From positions 248,001 through 312,000 of the forward strand of contig NZ_VIKR01000003.1 in assembly GCF_007004765.1 (NCBI RefSeq): a stretch of DNA of 64,000 nt, in the 5' to 3' direction. Positions 1-9,690 of the stretch are shown one piece after another. Source of the DNA: Aliikangiella marina. Lineage in GTDB: Bacteria; Pseudomonadota; Gammaproteobacteria; Enterobacterales; Kangiellaceae. A program made the translations under genes and the position numbers. Position 1 is the stretch's first letter, and every line of letters begins with the position of its first letter. The notes beneath the pieces are model-generated. The model did no database searches. It was not told where the DNA came from and worked only from the letters and a program-made list of their open reading frames with translations.

Positions 1-2
1 CG

Positions 3-413
3 CTCGGACGGATTGCCGTCGATCGCTGGCAGTCCGAGGCGCCAGTATGGGGACATGGTATTGTCGAAAGAGGACCTCATCTAGTCGAGTATATGCCTAT
101 CGGTTCGCATCATAGCTGGTATGGCTTGTTATTTGTGAAAGGTGCTATTGGCCTTGGGGCGTTAGCTATTCCACTGGCCTATAGCTTTTTTGAGTTACTG
201 GTGAAATGTCAAGCCAATAAAACTGCCAGGGTTGGACTTGGTGTTATAACCATCCTATTTTTTTATACCTTTGGTGAGAATTTAGAGATCCTTGCTTATT
301 TGTTCTGGCCGGGATTAATCATTGTTGGAATTGCCCATTGTCAGCCTCTGCCAAAAATTAAAGCGATCGTCACGCAGCAAAACCCGGCACGAGAATTGAA
401 TAGTCATACCTAA
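3..413 (+). CDS. O-antigen ligase/polymerase-like membrane protein, C-terminal fragment
   Basis: The reading frame is open from the left edge of the window, so the 5' part of the gene lies outside. The visible part starts around LGRIAVDRWQSEAPVWGHG and contains SHHSWYGLLFVKGAIG, which resembles the His-containing loop and following helix of the Wzy_C / O-antigen ligase family. Two or three hydrophobic segments follow. Proteins of this family join or polymerise lipid-linked glycans at the periplasmic face of the inner membrane. A flippase and a glycosyltransferase follow on the same strand, which fits a polysaccharide cluster. An exact role (ligase or polymerase) cannot be assigned from a fragment. 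Confidence 0.65.
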   Translation, partial: LGRIAVDRWQSEAPVWGHGIVERGPHLVEYMPIGSHHSWYGLLFVKGAIGLGALAIPLAYSFFELLVKCQANKTARVGLGVITILFFYTFGENLEILAYLFWPGLIIVGIAHCQPLPKIKAIVTQQNPARELNSHT

Positions 414-453
414 GGAAAATATCAATTAGTGTCAAAGTCGTAGAGGTGAGCAA

Positions 454-1740
454 GTGAAAGTCAATCAGCTGAGAAATAAAATAGGTAACTTAATCCAGAA
501 TCGTTTCGTTAGAAACGCTAGCTGGATTGGTGCAAGTGAGCTGGTTAATCGAGTTACTCGCCTCATTACGGCAATAATTTTAGCGAGATACTTGTCTCCG
601 TTAGAGTTTGGAATTGCAGCGGTAGCTTTGACGACGAACGATCTAATAAAAGTGTTAGCTCAAAATGGAATTGGCGCCAAAATCATTCAGGCGAAAGATT
701 CTGAGCTTGAGTCTGTATGTCGGACAGCTTATCGACTCAACTGGTATTTTTGTGGCGGTTTGTTTATTTTGCAGTGCTTGGTTGCATTTTGCATCGCATA
801 TTACTACCAAAGCACCGATATCGCATTAATGATAGCAACCTTGGCGTTGGTGTATTTAATGATGCCTTTCGCACTGGTGGAAGCGTTCTTGATTCAGCGC
901 CAAAACCGTTTGAATGTCACAGCCGTCATCGGTGTCTCACAAACCGCCACAGATAATGTTTTGACCGTGCTTCTAGCACTCTCGGGACTGGGAGTATGGG
1001 CAGTTATTTTGCCAAAGGTGGTTGTTGGGCCAATATGGGTGTTTGGTACCTTGTCTCAACAGACTTGGCGTGCGGATAAAAGCATTTCCCCCGCAAAAGC
1101 CAGTACGATTTTAAATTATGGTAAGGCCATCTTAGGCAGTGAAGTTAACAAAGCACTGCGTCTCAATGTTGATACGATGCTAGTTGCATTTTTCCTCGGC
1201 TTAGAGGCTTCGGGTATTTATTTTTTCGCCAAGAATGCAGGGTTAGGTATTAGTTTGTCGCTGATAAACGCATTTAATACATCACTATTCGCCCACCTTT
1301 GCGACCTACGCAATAGTGACGATGAGGTCAAAGCGGCATTTTCTAGCGCTCTAAAGACAATACTCTTCATTCTAGCACCACTGATTTTCTTGCAAGGCAG
1401 TCTAGCTTACTGGTACGTGCCTTGGGTGTTTGGAGAGCAGTGGACCAGTGCGATCCCTGTTCTGATGTTAATGTGTTTTTCTGCAATCCCTCGTCCTTTT
1501 GCGGAAGCGACTTCTGAACTACTCAAGGCAAAAGGCTTGGTGAACGTCGATTTGAAATGGAACACTTTGTTCACCGGTGCTTTTTTAATGGCAATTTGCA
1601 TTGGACAATTAGCAGGAATAGTTGGCGTGGCATTTGCAGTCTTTGCAGTACATCTGTTATGTCCTTGCTACTGTGTGTGGAGTATGAAGCGATTTTTTAA
1701 TCACCATCCTAAAAGTGCAATGCAGTTAGCAAGTTATTAA
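454..1740 (+). CDS. Polysaccharide flippase (Wzx/WzxC-like, MATE-like fold)
   Basis: The 428-residue protein is almost entirely hydrophobic, with a typical polysaccharide-exporter N-terminus: an Asn-Ala-Ser-Trp start to the first helix, then ARYLSPLEFG. Length and hydrophobic pattern fit the oligosaccharide flippase / lipopolysaccharide biosynthesis family, which moves lipid-linked repeat units across the inner membrane. The start is GTG preceded by AGAGGTGAGCAA. It lies 40 bases after the ligase-like gene and 11 bases before the next glycosyltransferase, so the three probably form one transcription unit. The glycan substrate is unknown. Confidence 0.85.
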   Translation: MKVNQLRNKIGNLIQNRFVRNASWIGASELVNRVTRLITAIILARYLSPLEFGIAAVALTTNDLIKVLAQNGIGAKIIQAKDSELESVCRTAYRLNWYFCGGLFILQCLVAFCIAYYYQSTDIALMIATLALVYLMMPFALVEAFLIQRQNRLNVTAVIGVSQTATDNVLTVLLALSGLGVWAVILPKVVVGPIWVFGTLSQQTWRADKSISPAKASTILNYGKAILGSEVNKALRLNVDTMLVAFFLGLEASGIYFFAKNAGLGISLSLINAFNTSLFAHLCDLRNSDDEVKAAFSSALKTILFILAPLIFLQGSLAYWYVPWVFGEQWTSAIPVLMLMCFSAIPRPFAEATSELLKAKGLVNVDLKWNTLFTGAFLMAICIGQLAGIVGVAFAVFAVHLLCPCYCVWSMKRFFNHHPKSAMQLASY

Positions 1741-1751
1741 GGAGAATCTAA

Positions 1752-3677
1752 ATGAAATTTTCGATTGTTGTACCTTTATATAACAAAGTAAAGTCGGTAG
1801 AAAAAACGATTTTATCAATTTTGAATCAAACGCACACTGACTTCGAATTGATTGTTGTTGATGATGGCTCGACAGACGGAAGCGATAAGGTTGTCGAGCT
1901 CTTCGAAGATCGACGCTTAACCTTAATTCGCCAACCAAACCAAGGTGTATCTGCTGCGCGTAATACTGGTATTCGCAGAGCACAGTATTCGCATATTGCT
2001 TTTATTGATGCGGATGACTGTGTCGCTCCTGACTATTTAAAACATATCTGTCGTTTGATTTATGCTTACCCTGAAGCGGGTGCTTATTGTACTCGGTATC
2101 GTTATGTAAATGCTGAGCGAACCAAGCGGTGTAAAATTCATAACATGAAAAATCGTTTAATGTTGTTTGACAATTATTTTGCAATTGCTGGCAAAGGAGA
2201 TTTACCGATAATCGCCACAGGCGTCTGTATTCCAAAATATGTGTTAGATCGAGTCGGACAATTTCCTGTTGGGCAGGTACAAGGAGAGGACCAAGACCTA
2301 TGGGCAAGGATTGGACTTAACTTCTCTATAGCAGTACACCCTGCCTATGACATCGATTATTGTCTTGATGCAGAAAATAGAGTGAGTGTAGAGAAAATTC
2401 CGCGTCATGAATTACCTTTTTCTGAGAGACTGCAAGCGTTACTTTACGCACACAAAGTTGAGAAGCGATTAATAAAGTCAGTTAAGCGGTACATTGCCGG
2501 TCATCTTATACACCTGGCTCAGTTAAATTTAGTTAATGGCCGAAAATCAGTCGCAATGAGTATTTTAAAAGATCCACGTACTAATTACGCTTTACTACGT
2601 AAGTTGAAATGGCGTTTTAAAGCGATATTCTGTTTTGAGAAGGTAGAGGTAGGTTTCAAAGATAATCGTGATAATCAGCGAGCTAGCGTAGATAACTTGC
2701 TTAATGATAAAAAAATGGGGGGCATTTTATCGGTGGTGAAAAGCTTATCCGAGTCAAGCCTTGCCAACGATTTTCAGTTCACCTTTAATGTTGTTGATCC
2801 AACGAGCTTGAATAAGGCAAAGACAGAATGCGATATGTTAATGGTTCACTATGCCTCTAGCTGGAAAACCCTTATCCCTAATCTTATCTTGCGAATTAAA
2901 AACTGGGATAAGCCACTTATTTTGCAGGAACATCACTACACGAAGCAGTTTTATCAGATGGTTCCATCGCAGGCTCGCTTTCGATTAATGCTAAAACTGA
3001 ATTATAGTCTGTTTGATAATGTTGTATCGGTATCTCATGGGCAAGCTCGCTGGATGAAAAGCTTAAATTTAGTCAAGTCAGCAAATCTCACCGTGATACC
3101 ACAAAGTCGTAAATTAGATGATTTTTTATCGATTAAACCCAAGAAACGTTCAACGATGATTCGCTTAGTTGCATACGGCCGATTGTCACAAGAAAAAGGC
3201 TTTGACCGTGTTATTAAGGCATTTAGATTAATTGAATCTAAACGAGTTGTTTTAGACATTGCTGGCGACGGACCGATGAAAGACGAATTAATTCAACTAG
3301 CTTCTGGTGATAAGCGAATTAAATTCGTTGGTCGAGTGAATGATGTACCTGCATTGTTGAGCCGTTGTGATGCGGTAATCATCCCGTCTCGTTTTGAAGC
3401 ATTTGGTTTGGTTTGTTTAGAGGCGAAAGCAGCGGGTAAGGCGGTTATTGTTGCGGATGTAGGTGGACTGAGTGAACAAGTGAGTACGAATAATAATACT
3501 TTGCCAAGCTGCGGTCTTAAACTTGATGACTGTAATCCCAGAGTAATTGCTGAAGTACTTAACCGAGTTGATCTCTTACCTTTAGAGGACTGGGGAAGAA
3601 ATGGACGGATGCGTGTAAAAGAGGCTTGGTATAACTATCAGAAACAATGGTCGAATTTATTGAGTCAGTTCGCTTAG
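1752..3677 (+). CDS. Bifunctional glycosyltransferase: GT2 domain fused to GT4 domain
   Basis: The 641-residue protein has two glycosyltransferase domains. Residues 1 to about 230 are family GT2: FSIVVPLYNK, then VVDDGSTDGSD, then FIDADD as the metal-binding Asp motif. From about residue 300 the sequence resembles a GT4 (GT-B) enzyme, with YGRLSQEKGFDRVIKAF near residue 471, IAGDGP, and the E-x7-E signature in RFEAFGLVCLEAK near residue 548. Single-domain members of each family usually have 300-400 residues, so this is a fusion. It probably adds two sugars in succession to a lipid-linked precursor in the cytoplasm. The start has an AAGGAG site. It is the last gene before a terminator. Confidence 0.85.
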   Translation: MKFSIVVPLYNKVKSVEKTILSILNQTHTDFELIVVDDGSTDGSDKVVELFEDRRLTLIRQPNQGVSAARNTGIRRAQYSHIAFIDADDCVAPDYLKHICRLIYAYPEAGAYCTRYRYVNAERTKRCKIHNMKNRLMLFDNYFAIAGKGDLPIIATGVCIPKYVLDRVGQFPVGQVQGEDQDLWARIGLNFSIAVHPAYDIDYCLDAENRVSVEKIPRHELPFSERLQALLYAHKVEKRLIKSVKRYIAGHLIHLAQLNLVNGRKSVAMSILKDPRTNYALLRKLKWRFKAIFCFEKVEVGFKDNRDNQRASVDNLLNDKKMGGILSVVKSLSESSLANDFQFTFNVVDPTSLNKAKTECDMLMVHYASSWKTLIPNLILRIKNWDKPLILQEHHYTKQFYQMVPSQARFRLMLKLNYSLFDNVVSVSHGQARWMKSLNLVKSANLTVIPQSRKLDDFLSIKPKKRSTMIRLVAYGRLSQEKGFDRVIKAFRLIESKRVVLDIAGDGPMKDELIQLASGDKRIKFVGRVNDVPALLSRCDAVIIPSRFEAFGLVCLEAKAAGKAVIVADVGGLSEQVSTNNNTLPSCGLKLDDCNPRVIAEVLNRVDLLPLEDWGRNGRMRVKEAWYNYQKQWSNLLSQFA

Positions 3678-3701
3678 TTCAAAATCAGTTTCTTTACGAA
3701 A

Positions 3702-3741
3702 AAAAAACAGCTTTTCTGAATATCAGGCGAGCTGTTTTTTT
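3702..3741 (+). terminator. Rho-independent terminator after the polysaccharide genes
   Basis: AAACAGCT and AGCTGTTT form a stem around a 17-base loop, followed by a run of seven T. It lies 25 bases after the stop of the GT2-GT4 gene. An A-run before the stem gives weak termination potential on the other strand too. Confidence 0.8.
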
Positions 3742-3963
3742 ATTCTAATTCTAGTTTAACGCTTTTCTCCATTTTTATTTTTGTTCGCATTTTGCAATTT
3801 TATTACTCATTAAATATCCATTTCGCAAATTTCTTTGCTTTTTCAGTTCTTATTAATTGGCAAGCATGTTGCAACACTCACTACAACCAACGCGTTTGCT
3901 AACAATTTGATGATTTTATCATTAGCCCGTTGCCAATGAATGTTTAATTATAAAGGAATCATT

Positions 3964-6060
3964 ATGAAAAAATATCGACAGTATTTTTTATTGAGCTTGA
4001 TATTGTTTGCCAGTGCTTTGCAAGTGAGAGCGACTCCATTTGATCAATGTCCAACCACTGCTTTTTTATTTCAGTCTAACAATGTACAAATCTATGGGGT
4101 TAACTTAGTCACCGGTAGTTATTCTTTGCTGGAAGATTATGTCGGTATTAATGGTAATATTAATGGTGTCGGATTCAATTTTGAGGATCGTTATATTTAT
4201 GGATTTAACACCAGCTCATATCAAGTCGTGCGAATCGGCGGCGACTTACAAGCAACGGAATTAGCAGTTTCAGGACTCCCTTCGAATACAACTTTCTTCG
4301 TCGGAGACGTCGCTGACAATTACTACTATGTGTATCGTAAGAATGTTGGTTTTTATAAAATAAATCTTGATGAAAATCGTGATAATTTTATGCAAGCCAT
4401 TAAAATTGATTCGGCAGATATTAGTTTGAATTTAACCGATCTCGCCGTACATCCAACGGATAACCAAATTTACGCGGTCGATAACCAATCTGGGCGTCTT
4501 TATCGAATTTCATCACAAACTGGCGCAAGTGAATTGCTCGGAGATACCGGTGTAACTGGAACTTTTGGTGCTGGATATTTTGATGTCACTGGCAACTATT
4601 ATATTGGACGTAACAATGATGGAAAAATCTTTCGCATCAACTTGAGTGATCCGGATACTAGCGACGTTTCAGCTGAGTTCTTTGCACAGGGACCATCCTC
4701 AAATCAAAATGATGGGGCACGCTGTGCCAATGCGCCGATTTCCGTTGATGGTGTCGACTGGGGGGACGCGCCATCGAGTTATAGCACCTCGCTTGCCGAT
4801 AATGGTCCTCGCCATCAAATTACCGAAGACTTGTATTTGGGATACCAAGTTCCTGATGGTGAACCCGACGGGCTAAACAGTGTGCTTAATGACGATGATT
4901 CTAATATTAATGACGAAGATGGTGTCGGTTTTATTACGGCGATAGAAGTGGGCTTAGATAGTCTATTGCAAGTAACCGTTCGAGGAGAAGGTTTTCTTAA
5001 CGGTTGGATAGACTGGAATATTGATGGTCAATTCGACGAATCTACCGAGAAAGTATTTGATGGTTTGTATCTTAATGAAGGCGTTCATTACCTTCCTTAT
5101 CGCGTCCCGATGGATGCCCAAGTTGGCTCAAGCTGGGCGAGATTTAGGTTGTCGAGTATTGAAGATTTAACGCCTATTGGCGGCGCACCAAACGGTGAAG
5201 TCGAAGATTATCCGATAAGTATAGCCGCGAGTAACGTGACCTATCGTTATTACCCATCTGAAACGGGTTGGGTAACGTTAGCCTATGAAGATTTGTGGCC
5301 TAAAATCGGTGACTACGATATGAACGATGTTGTTTTACGCTATCGTATCGTTGAATTAATCAGAGAAGATAACGTTATTCGAACTGATATTCATGGTTCT
5401 TTGGTGGCGCTTGGTGCAACCTATCACAATGGCTTTGCGGTTCATTTGCAAAATATCAATTATGAAGCGGTTGATCAACCGAGATTGAGAGGGCTGATTA
5501 ATGGAGAAGTTGTCCAACGGAGCTTTTTAGAGCAAGGCCAATCGCAAGCGGTTATTAAAATATCTGATGACCTGTGGGAAGAAGTTGCTAGTGATTGTCG
5601 GTTTTATCGAACTCAAACCAGCTGTAAAGAATCTATCGAATTTAGCTTTGAAGTGAGTGTTAATTTTAATCAACCTATTGCACTAGCGGATATGCCGGAC
5701 GCGCCCTACAACCCTTTTATCTTTGCTACTCCATATTGGGGGCGCGACGCAGTTTACTCTGAAACTCCAGGTAGGGCTTTAGAAATCCATTTGGCCGATA
5801 AGCCACTGACGGATCTTGCCGATCCAACATTGTTGGGAACCGTGGATGACACGAGTGATGTGCAAAGCAGTCGAACATTTAGGACGAGTAATAATTTACC
5901 TTGGGCTTTAGTAATTGGCACGGATTGGTTGCACCCAAAAGAGACCGTTGATTTGCTGGAAGCTTATCCTGAATTTCAAGGGTGGATAGAAAGTGGTGGT
6001 GTAACTAACCAAGATTGGTACCTTGATGTCAAAGCTAGTACCGATAAAGTTTACCAATAG
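3964..6060 (+). CDS. Exported LruC-domain protein
   Basis: I chose the ATG at 3964 because AAGGAATC lies just upstream and the protein then opens with a signal peptide (MKKYRQYFLLSLILFASALQ, cleavage after ...VRA). An in-frame ATG at 3940 would add eight residues before the signal. The N-terminal third, starting near FDQCPTTAFLFQ, looks like a beta-propeller of the kind found in DUF6923-like surface proteins. NGEVEDYPI near residue 411 is a GEVED-type motif. LWPKIGDYDMNDVVLRYR after it is the hallmark of the LruC domain, named from a Leptospira outer-membrane lipoprotein. It is probably secreted or surface-located. Molecular function is unknown. A lipoprotein gene follows after 9 bases. Confidence 0.8.
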   Translation: MKKYRQYFLLSLILFASALQVRATPFDQCPTTAFLFQSNNVQIYGVNLVTGSYSLLEDYVGINGNINGVGFNFEDRYIYGFNTSSYQVVRIGGDLQATELAVSGLPSNTTFFVGDVADNYYYVYRKNVGFYKINLDENRDNFMQAIKIDSADISLNLTDLAVHPTDNQIYAVDNQSGRLYRISSQTGASELLGDTGVTGTFGAGYFDVTGNYYIGRNNDGKIFRINLSDPDTSDVSAEFFAQGPSSNQNDGARCANAPISVDGVDWGDAPSSYSTSLADNGPRHQITEDLYLGYQVPDGEPDGLNSVLNDDDSNINDEDGVGFITAIEVGLDSLLQVTVRGEGFLNGWIDWNIDGQFDESTEKVFDGLYLNEGVHYLPYRVPMDAQVGSSWARFRLSSIEDLTPIGGAPNGEVEDYPISIAASNVTYRYYPSETGWVTLAYEDLWPKIGDYDMNDVVLRYRIVELIREDNVIRTDIHGSLVALGATYHNGFAVHLQNINYEAVDQPRLRGLINGEVVQRSFLEQGQSQAVIKISDDLWEEVASDCRFYRTQTSCKESIEFSFEVSVNFNQPIALADMPDAPYNPFIFATPYWGRDAVYSETPGRALEIHLADKPLTDLADPTLLGTVDDTSDVQSSRTFRTSNNLPWALVIGTDWLHPKETVDLLEAYPEFQGWIESGGVTNQDWYLDVKASTDKVYQ

Positions 6061-6069
6061 GAGTCAAAC

Positions 6070-6558
6070 ATGAAATTTAATACAAGTATTTATCCAGTAA
6101 TCGCACTAGTAATATTCTTGATGAGCGGATGCGGCGGTGGCGGTTCTTCTAGTCAAGAACCCGTAAGCGACGCACCGTCGCCACCGGTAGCAGAAGATAT
6201 GCCAAATTCCGAGGATGGGCCACTAAAAACTGAGGCACTGGTGGCGCCCGAATCATTTGATTTTACGACAGCGAGAACGATTGACTTCAATATTAAAGCC
6301 CCGGCTTATCAATCAAAACGAGCCTACGTATCAATTTACTCTGATTATCATGAAACGCAGAACTTAGGCATTCAACCCAAGCATCAGTCGAGATTATTGA
6401 TGATCCAATTGCAAGAAGGTATGAGTGAAGGCAAAGTTGAAGTCACGAATGATGTTGACAAGGTATTGGTACAAGTTGTTTCAGTTGACGATCTTTCATA
6501 CGTATATTCAGCCTTGATAACAATTGACCCGCTCAATGCGATTGAATGGACATTTTAA
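6070..6558 (+). CDS. Small lipoprotein downstream of the LruC protein
   Basis: The protein has 162 residues. The N-terminus has a hydrophobic stretch followed by the lipobox LMSGC (Cys21), then a Gly/Ser-rich linker and a Pro-rich, acidic stretch before a compact 90-residue domain. It should be lipid-anchored in the outer membrane or periplasm. The ribosome-binding site AGGAG overlaps the stop codon of the LruC gene, so the two are surely one operon and may be translationally coupled. No known domain is recognised in the C-terminal part. Confidence 0.75.
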   Translation: MKFNTSIYPVIALVIFLMSGCGGGGSSSQEPVSDAPSPPVAEDMPNSEDGPLKTEALVAPESFDFTTARTIDFNIKAPAYQSKRAYVSIYSDYHETQNLGIQPKHQSRLLMIQLQEGMSEGKVEVTNDVDKVLVQVVSVDDLSYVYSALITIDPLNAIEWTF

Positions 6559-6583
6559 TTTCAGCCAACAATTGATTGCTTAG

Positions 6584-6609
6584 CGACTAGCGACTATTAG
6601 CGCTAGTCG
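6584..6609. repeat. Perfect 9-bp inverted repeat after the lipoprotein gene
   Basis: CGACTAGCG and CGCTAGTCG flank an 8-base loop, 25 bases after the stop codon at 6558. There is no T-run after either arm. It may still end or stabilise the LruC operon transcript, or it may be a protein-binding site. Confidence 0.5.
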
Positions 6610-6676
6610 TTGTACAGTAAAATTGAATTTAAGAAAGAGGGAGAATGGTGAGTGGTACCTGTGCTGTAGGTGAATA

Positions 6677-6713
6677 AAACAAAAAAGCGTATCACGGTAA
6701 AAGTAATACGCTT
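6677..6713 (-). terminator. Rho-independent terminator of the subtilase gene
   Basis: On the minus strand AAGCGTAT and ATACGCTT form an 8-bp stem, followed by TTTTTTGTTTT. It lies about 30 bases beyond the stop codon of the leftward subtilase gene. Confidence 0.8.
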
Positions 6714-6740
6714 ATCCATACAATCTTAGCCTAAATAGGC

Positions 6741-9506
6741 TTATTTAGCCCTTCTCAACAAACCTAAGAGCAGCAGTAAGGACCAACTCAAAGAGCCACC
6801 GCCAGATTCATCTTGAGACTCATCATTATCGGTAATCGTGACGCTTAAATTTGCCGTAACACCGATCGAACAGTCTGATTGGCTTGAAATAACCAAGCTA
6901 AAACTTTCGTCAGTTTCGTCAATAGTATCGTCGAAGACCGAGAAAGTTGCAGTTTGCGAAATTTCACCATCGGCGAAAACTAGTTCGACACTGGTATCGC
7001 CTGAAAAATCGCTTGCATCAGTTGAACTGTGACTGACAGTAGCGGTGGCTATACATTCACCATAACTTCCATTGTCTCTACTTATTTCAACAACAAAAGC
7101 GCTTGAAGCTTCGCTTATGACAAGAGTCGATTGAGTCCAGCTCAGGTCTCCTGCCGGAGGTGGGGGCTCGTTTTCATTGATTGTTACAGTGCTGCTCACA
7201 GGGGATTCTATTGTGCTGCGTTCACTCGGGTTTTGTAGACTGATACTAAATGTTTCATCACCTTCGAACACGTTATCATCAATTAATGTAATGATAATTT
7301 CTTTGGAGGTTTCACCATTTTCAAAAACAACCGTTTGCGAAATCGCTTGATAGTCAACATCGTTAGTTGCAGTGTCTTCACTTGACACGAGATCAACCAT
7401 CGCTTGTCCGTAATCGCCATTAACACGATTTATAGTGATAAATACTTCAGTTGCGTCTTCGTCAAAATTGTAGCTGGCGCTACTCAAAACGAAATCGCCT
7501 GCGGGTGGCATCGGGTCATTCTCGCTGATGCTAATTTGCATTTGATTAGGTTGAGCAATTTGGGTGTTCGCACTTGGATTAGATAAGTTGAGGGTGAATA
7601 CCTCTGGAGATTCACCTTCATACTCGCTGTCGTCGGTCACTTCGATCGAAATCGTTTTCGACGTTTCTCCGTCTGCCATTACTATGGTTTGTTCGAATGT
7701 TACATAATCACTTGCCGATGTAGCAGAGTCATCATTGGTGCTGACATCAAAACTAACTTCACCAAACGTGCCGTTGTTTCTTTGTATTGTGACCGAAAAT
7801 GTTCCTACGCCTTCATCGATAGTTTCACTGGCAAGTTCAAAACGAACATTACCTGCCGGCGGTGTCGCCTCACAACCGTTTGCGGTTAAGTAGTCAGCCG
7901 TCGCTTTTGCTTTAACAATACCATTGCCAAAATACACATCATGTCCCGGAGCGCCAGAGTCTTCAGCGGAAACTTTTAACGCATGACGTATTTCTGCGCC
8001 TGTACAATGCGGGAAGTTTGACCAAACTAATGCAGCAACCCCAGCTACCCCAGGCGTAGCCATCGAGGTACCACTCATCAATCCATAGTCTCCAGGTCCT
8101 ACAGAAATTGAAGCAGCAGTGGCCGCGACCAGCGCGTCTCTATCTTCAAGTGTAGTGCCAACCACAGGAATCGATGTGGTATTTGTATCTCCTAGTGTGC
8201 CGTTAAGCATTCCTGATACATTGTTAATAATAATTGCGCCATTACCACCACTGTCTTCGCAATTTTTCACCTTGTCATGAAAAGTAATTTCACCCCGGTC
8301 GATTACGCAAATTTTGCCATTGGCATTGCTGTCAATGGCGTTGCCTAAGCCCATAAAAAAGGTCTCTGCCGTTGCACTGCCAACATTTTCCATTGCAGAA
8401 GCAGCATAGCCTGTTTCGTCGGCTGTTAAACCCGCAATCGTGACGCCTCCAGAAGGATAAGTCGATAACGTATTAACCCCGCCCGCGGTCACTTCCACAC
8501 AATTCGTCTGCGCTTCATTACAGGAGGGAAATTGTGAAAAAGATGCGATGTTGTTATCGCCATCATTGGCACCAACCATCATGACCGAATCATACCCGGC
8601 AGGATAAGAACGCACATCATTACCATCATTACCCGCAGCAGCGAGTACCAGACCGCCATTTTCGGTAAAGGTGTTAAAAGCATTTTCCTCAAAACTGCTC
8701 GCACCACCGCCGCCAAGACTCATGGTGATAATGTTAGCGCCAGCTTCGGTACATTTATCAGCGGCATGGGCTAAGTCAGAAGAGTATCCCCAGCCTGCAT
8801 CATTAAATACCTTGATAATATGCATGGCGACTCCTGGCGCCATACCAATAACGCCGAAGCCATTATCAGCAGCACCCACGGTTCCTGCGACATGAGTTCC
8901 GTGAGGACCGCCGTCTGCATTCCAACTGCCGGTTCCTGAATCGTCGTCACCGGTAATCTTACTCCACTCAAAGTCGTTGTTAAGACCGCCGGTCTCTCCA
9001 TCACTACCTGCCAAACCCGAGTCTATGACACAAACTTTTTGACCTTCCTGTAGTGTCAACTGATCAGCTTGAGATTGAATGATCGCATAAGGTGTGAGTT
9101 GCGTTGTATTAGGGTCACCGAAAGTGTCTTCGTAAAGTGCGGTAAATTTTCTAAGTTGGTCTTTCTCGATAGACTTAATGTTTGGATCTAATTTAAGGCT
9201 ATTGAGTTGCGCATCGCTGAGCTCAACCGCAAAAGCTGCTTGACGCGGCAATGAACGCTTGATTTCAATACCTCGTTCATTTAATTGTTGCGCGGCCATT
9301 TGAGTATCAAAGTGAATGTGATTGTCGCTCGATACTTTTGTTAATTTAGACCGTTCATATTGAACAATATAGCGCTGATTGGAATCGGTTGATTTGTTTG
9401 AAGAATAACTTTCTTGGGAAGTACTGAGTTGATCGGCAAAGCAGGGCGTTGTTAACGCTGATATTACTGCTGAAGCTATCAACTGACGTTTGTATTTGAG
9501 TACCAC
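6741..9506 (-). CDS. Secreted S8 subtilisin-like protease with Calx-beta repeats and GlyGly-CTERM tail
   Basis: The 921-residue preproprotein starts at a GTG with AGGAG six bases upstream. Order of parts: signal peptide (1-24), I9-type inhibitor propeptide (about 45-120), and the S8 catalytic domain with Asp162 (VIDSG), His202 (HGTHVAG), oxyanion Asn293 and Ser481 (GTSMATPG). A PA domain is inserted at about 370-460. Three Calx-beta repeats follow (about 560-885, each with GETSK/GEISQ and DDxxxE motifs). The end is GGGSLSWSLLLLLGLLRRAK, a GlyGly-CTERM signal: Gly-rich motif, one hydrophobic helix, then a basic end. Such proteins are exported by type II secretion and processed by rhombosortase, so those systems should exist elsewhere in the genome. 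Expected role: extracellular protein degradation. Confidence 0.93.
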   Translation of the reverse strand: MVLKYKRQLIASAVISALTTPCFADQLSTSQESYSSNKSTDSNQRYIVQYERSKLTKVSSDNHIHFDTQMAAQQLNERGIEIKRSLPRQAAFAVELSDAQLNSLKLDPNIKSIEKDQLRKFTALYEDTFGDPNTTQLTPYAIIQSQADQLTLQEGQKVCVIDSGLAGSDGETGGLNNDFEWSKITGDDDSGTGSWNADGGPHGTHVAGTVGAADNGFGVIGMAPGVAMHIIKVFNDAGWGYSSDLAHAADKCTEAGANIITMSLGGGGASSFEENAFNTFTENGGLVLAAAGNDGNDVRSYPAGYDSVMMVGANDGDNNIASFSQFPSCNEAQTNCVEVTAGGVNTLSTYPSGGVTIAGLTADETGYAASAMENVGSATAETFFMGLGNAIDSNANGKICVIDRGEITFHDKVKNCEDSGGNGAIIINNVSGMLNGTLGDTNTTSIPVVGTTLEDRDALVAATAASISVGPGDYGLMSGTSMATPGVAGVAALVWSNFPHCTGAEIRHALKVSAEDSGAPGHDVYFGNGIVKAKATADYLTANGCEATPPAGNVRFELASETIDEGVGTFSVTIQRNNGTFGEVSFDVSTNDDSATSASDYVTFEQTIVMADGETSKTISIEVTDDSEYEGESPEVFTLNLSNPSANTQIAQPNQMQISISENDPMPPAGDFVLSSASYNFDEDATEVFITINRVNGDYGQAMVDLVSSEDTATNDVDYQAISQTVVFENGETSKEIIITLIDDNVFEGDETFSISLQNPSERSTIESPVSSTVTINENEPPPPAGDLSWTQSTLVISEASSAFVVEISRDNGSYGECIATATVSHSSTDASDFSGDTSVELVFADGEISQTATFSVFDDTIDETDESFSLVISSQSDCSIGVTANLSVTITDNDESQDESGGGSLSWSLLLLLGLLRRAK

Positions 9507-9662
9507 CTATCGCTCCTGGTTAATTAACTTTAATTTGGGTTGTCTGATGTTTTTTAGCTGTCTAGCTAAGGTCACAAAAGCTTTGGGGCAATAGGTTACT
9601 CAAAGGTTCACTCTTTTACAGCTTGTCGCTGTGGAATTCAGTAATATTTACCCTCTTTTGCT

Positions 9663-9690
9663 AGCAGAGTGTGAACCGCTCTGCTTTTTT
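9663..9690 (+). terminator. Orphan rho-independent terminator on the plus strand
   Basis: AGCAGAG and CTCTGCT pair around a nine-base loop, followed by six T. No plus-strand gene lies between 6558 and this point, so the transcript it ends is unknown. The opposite orientation lacks a T-run. Confidence 0.65.
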
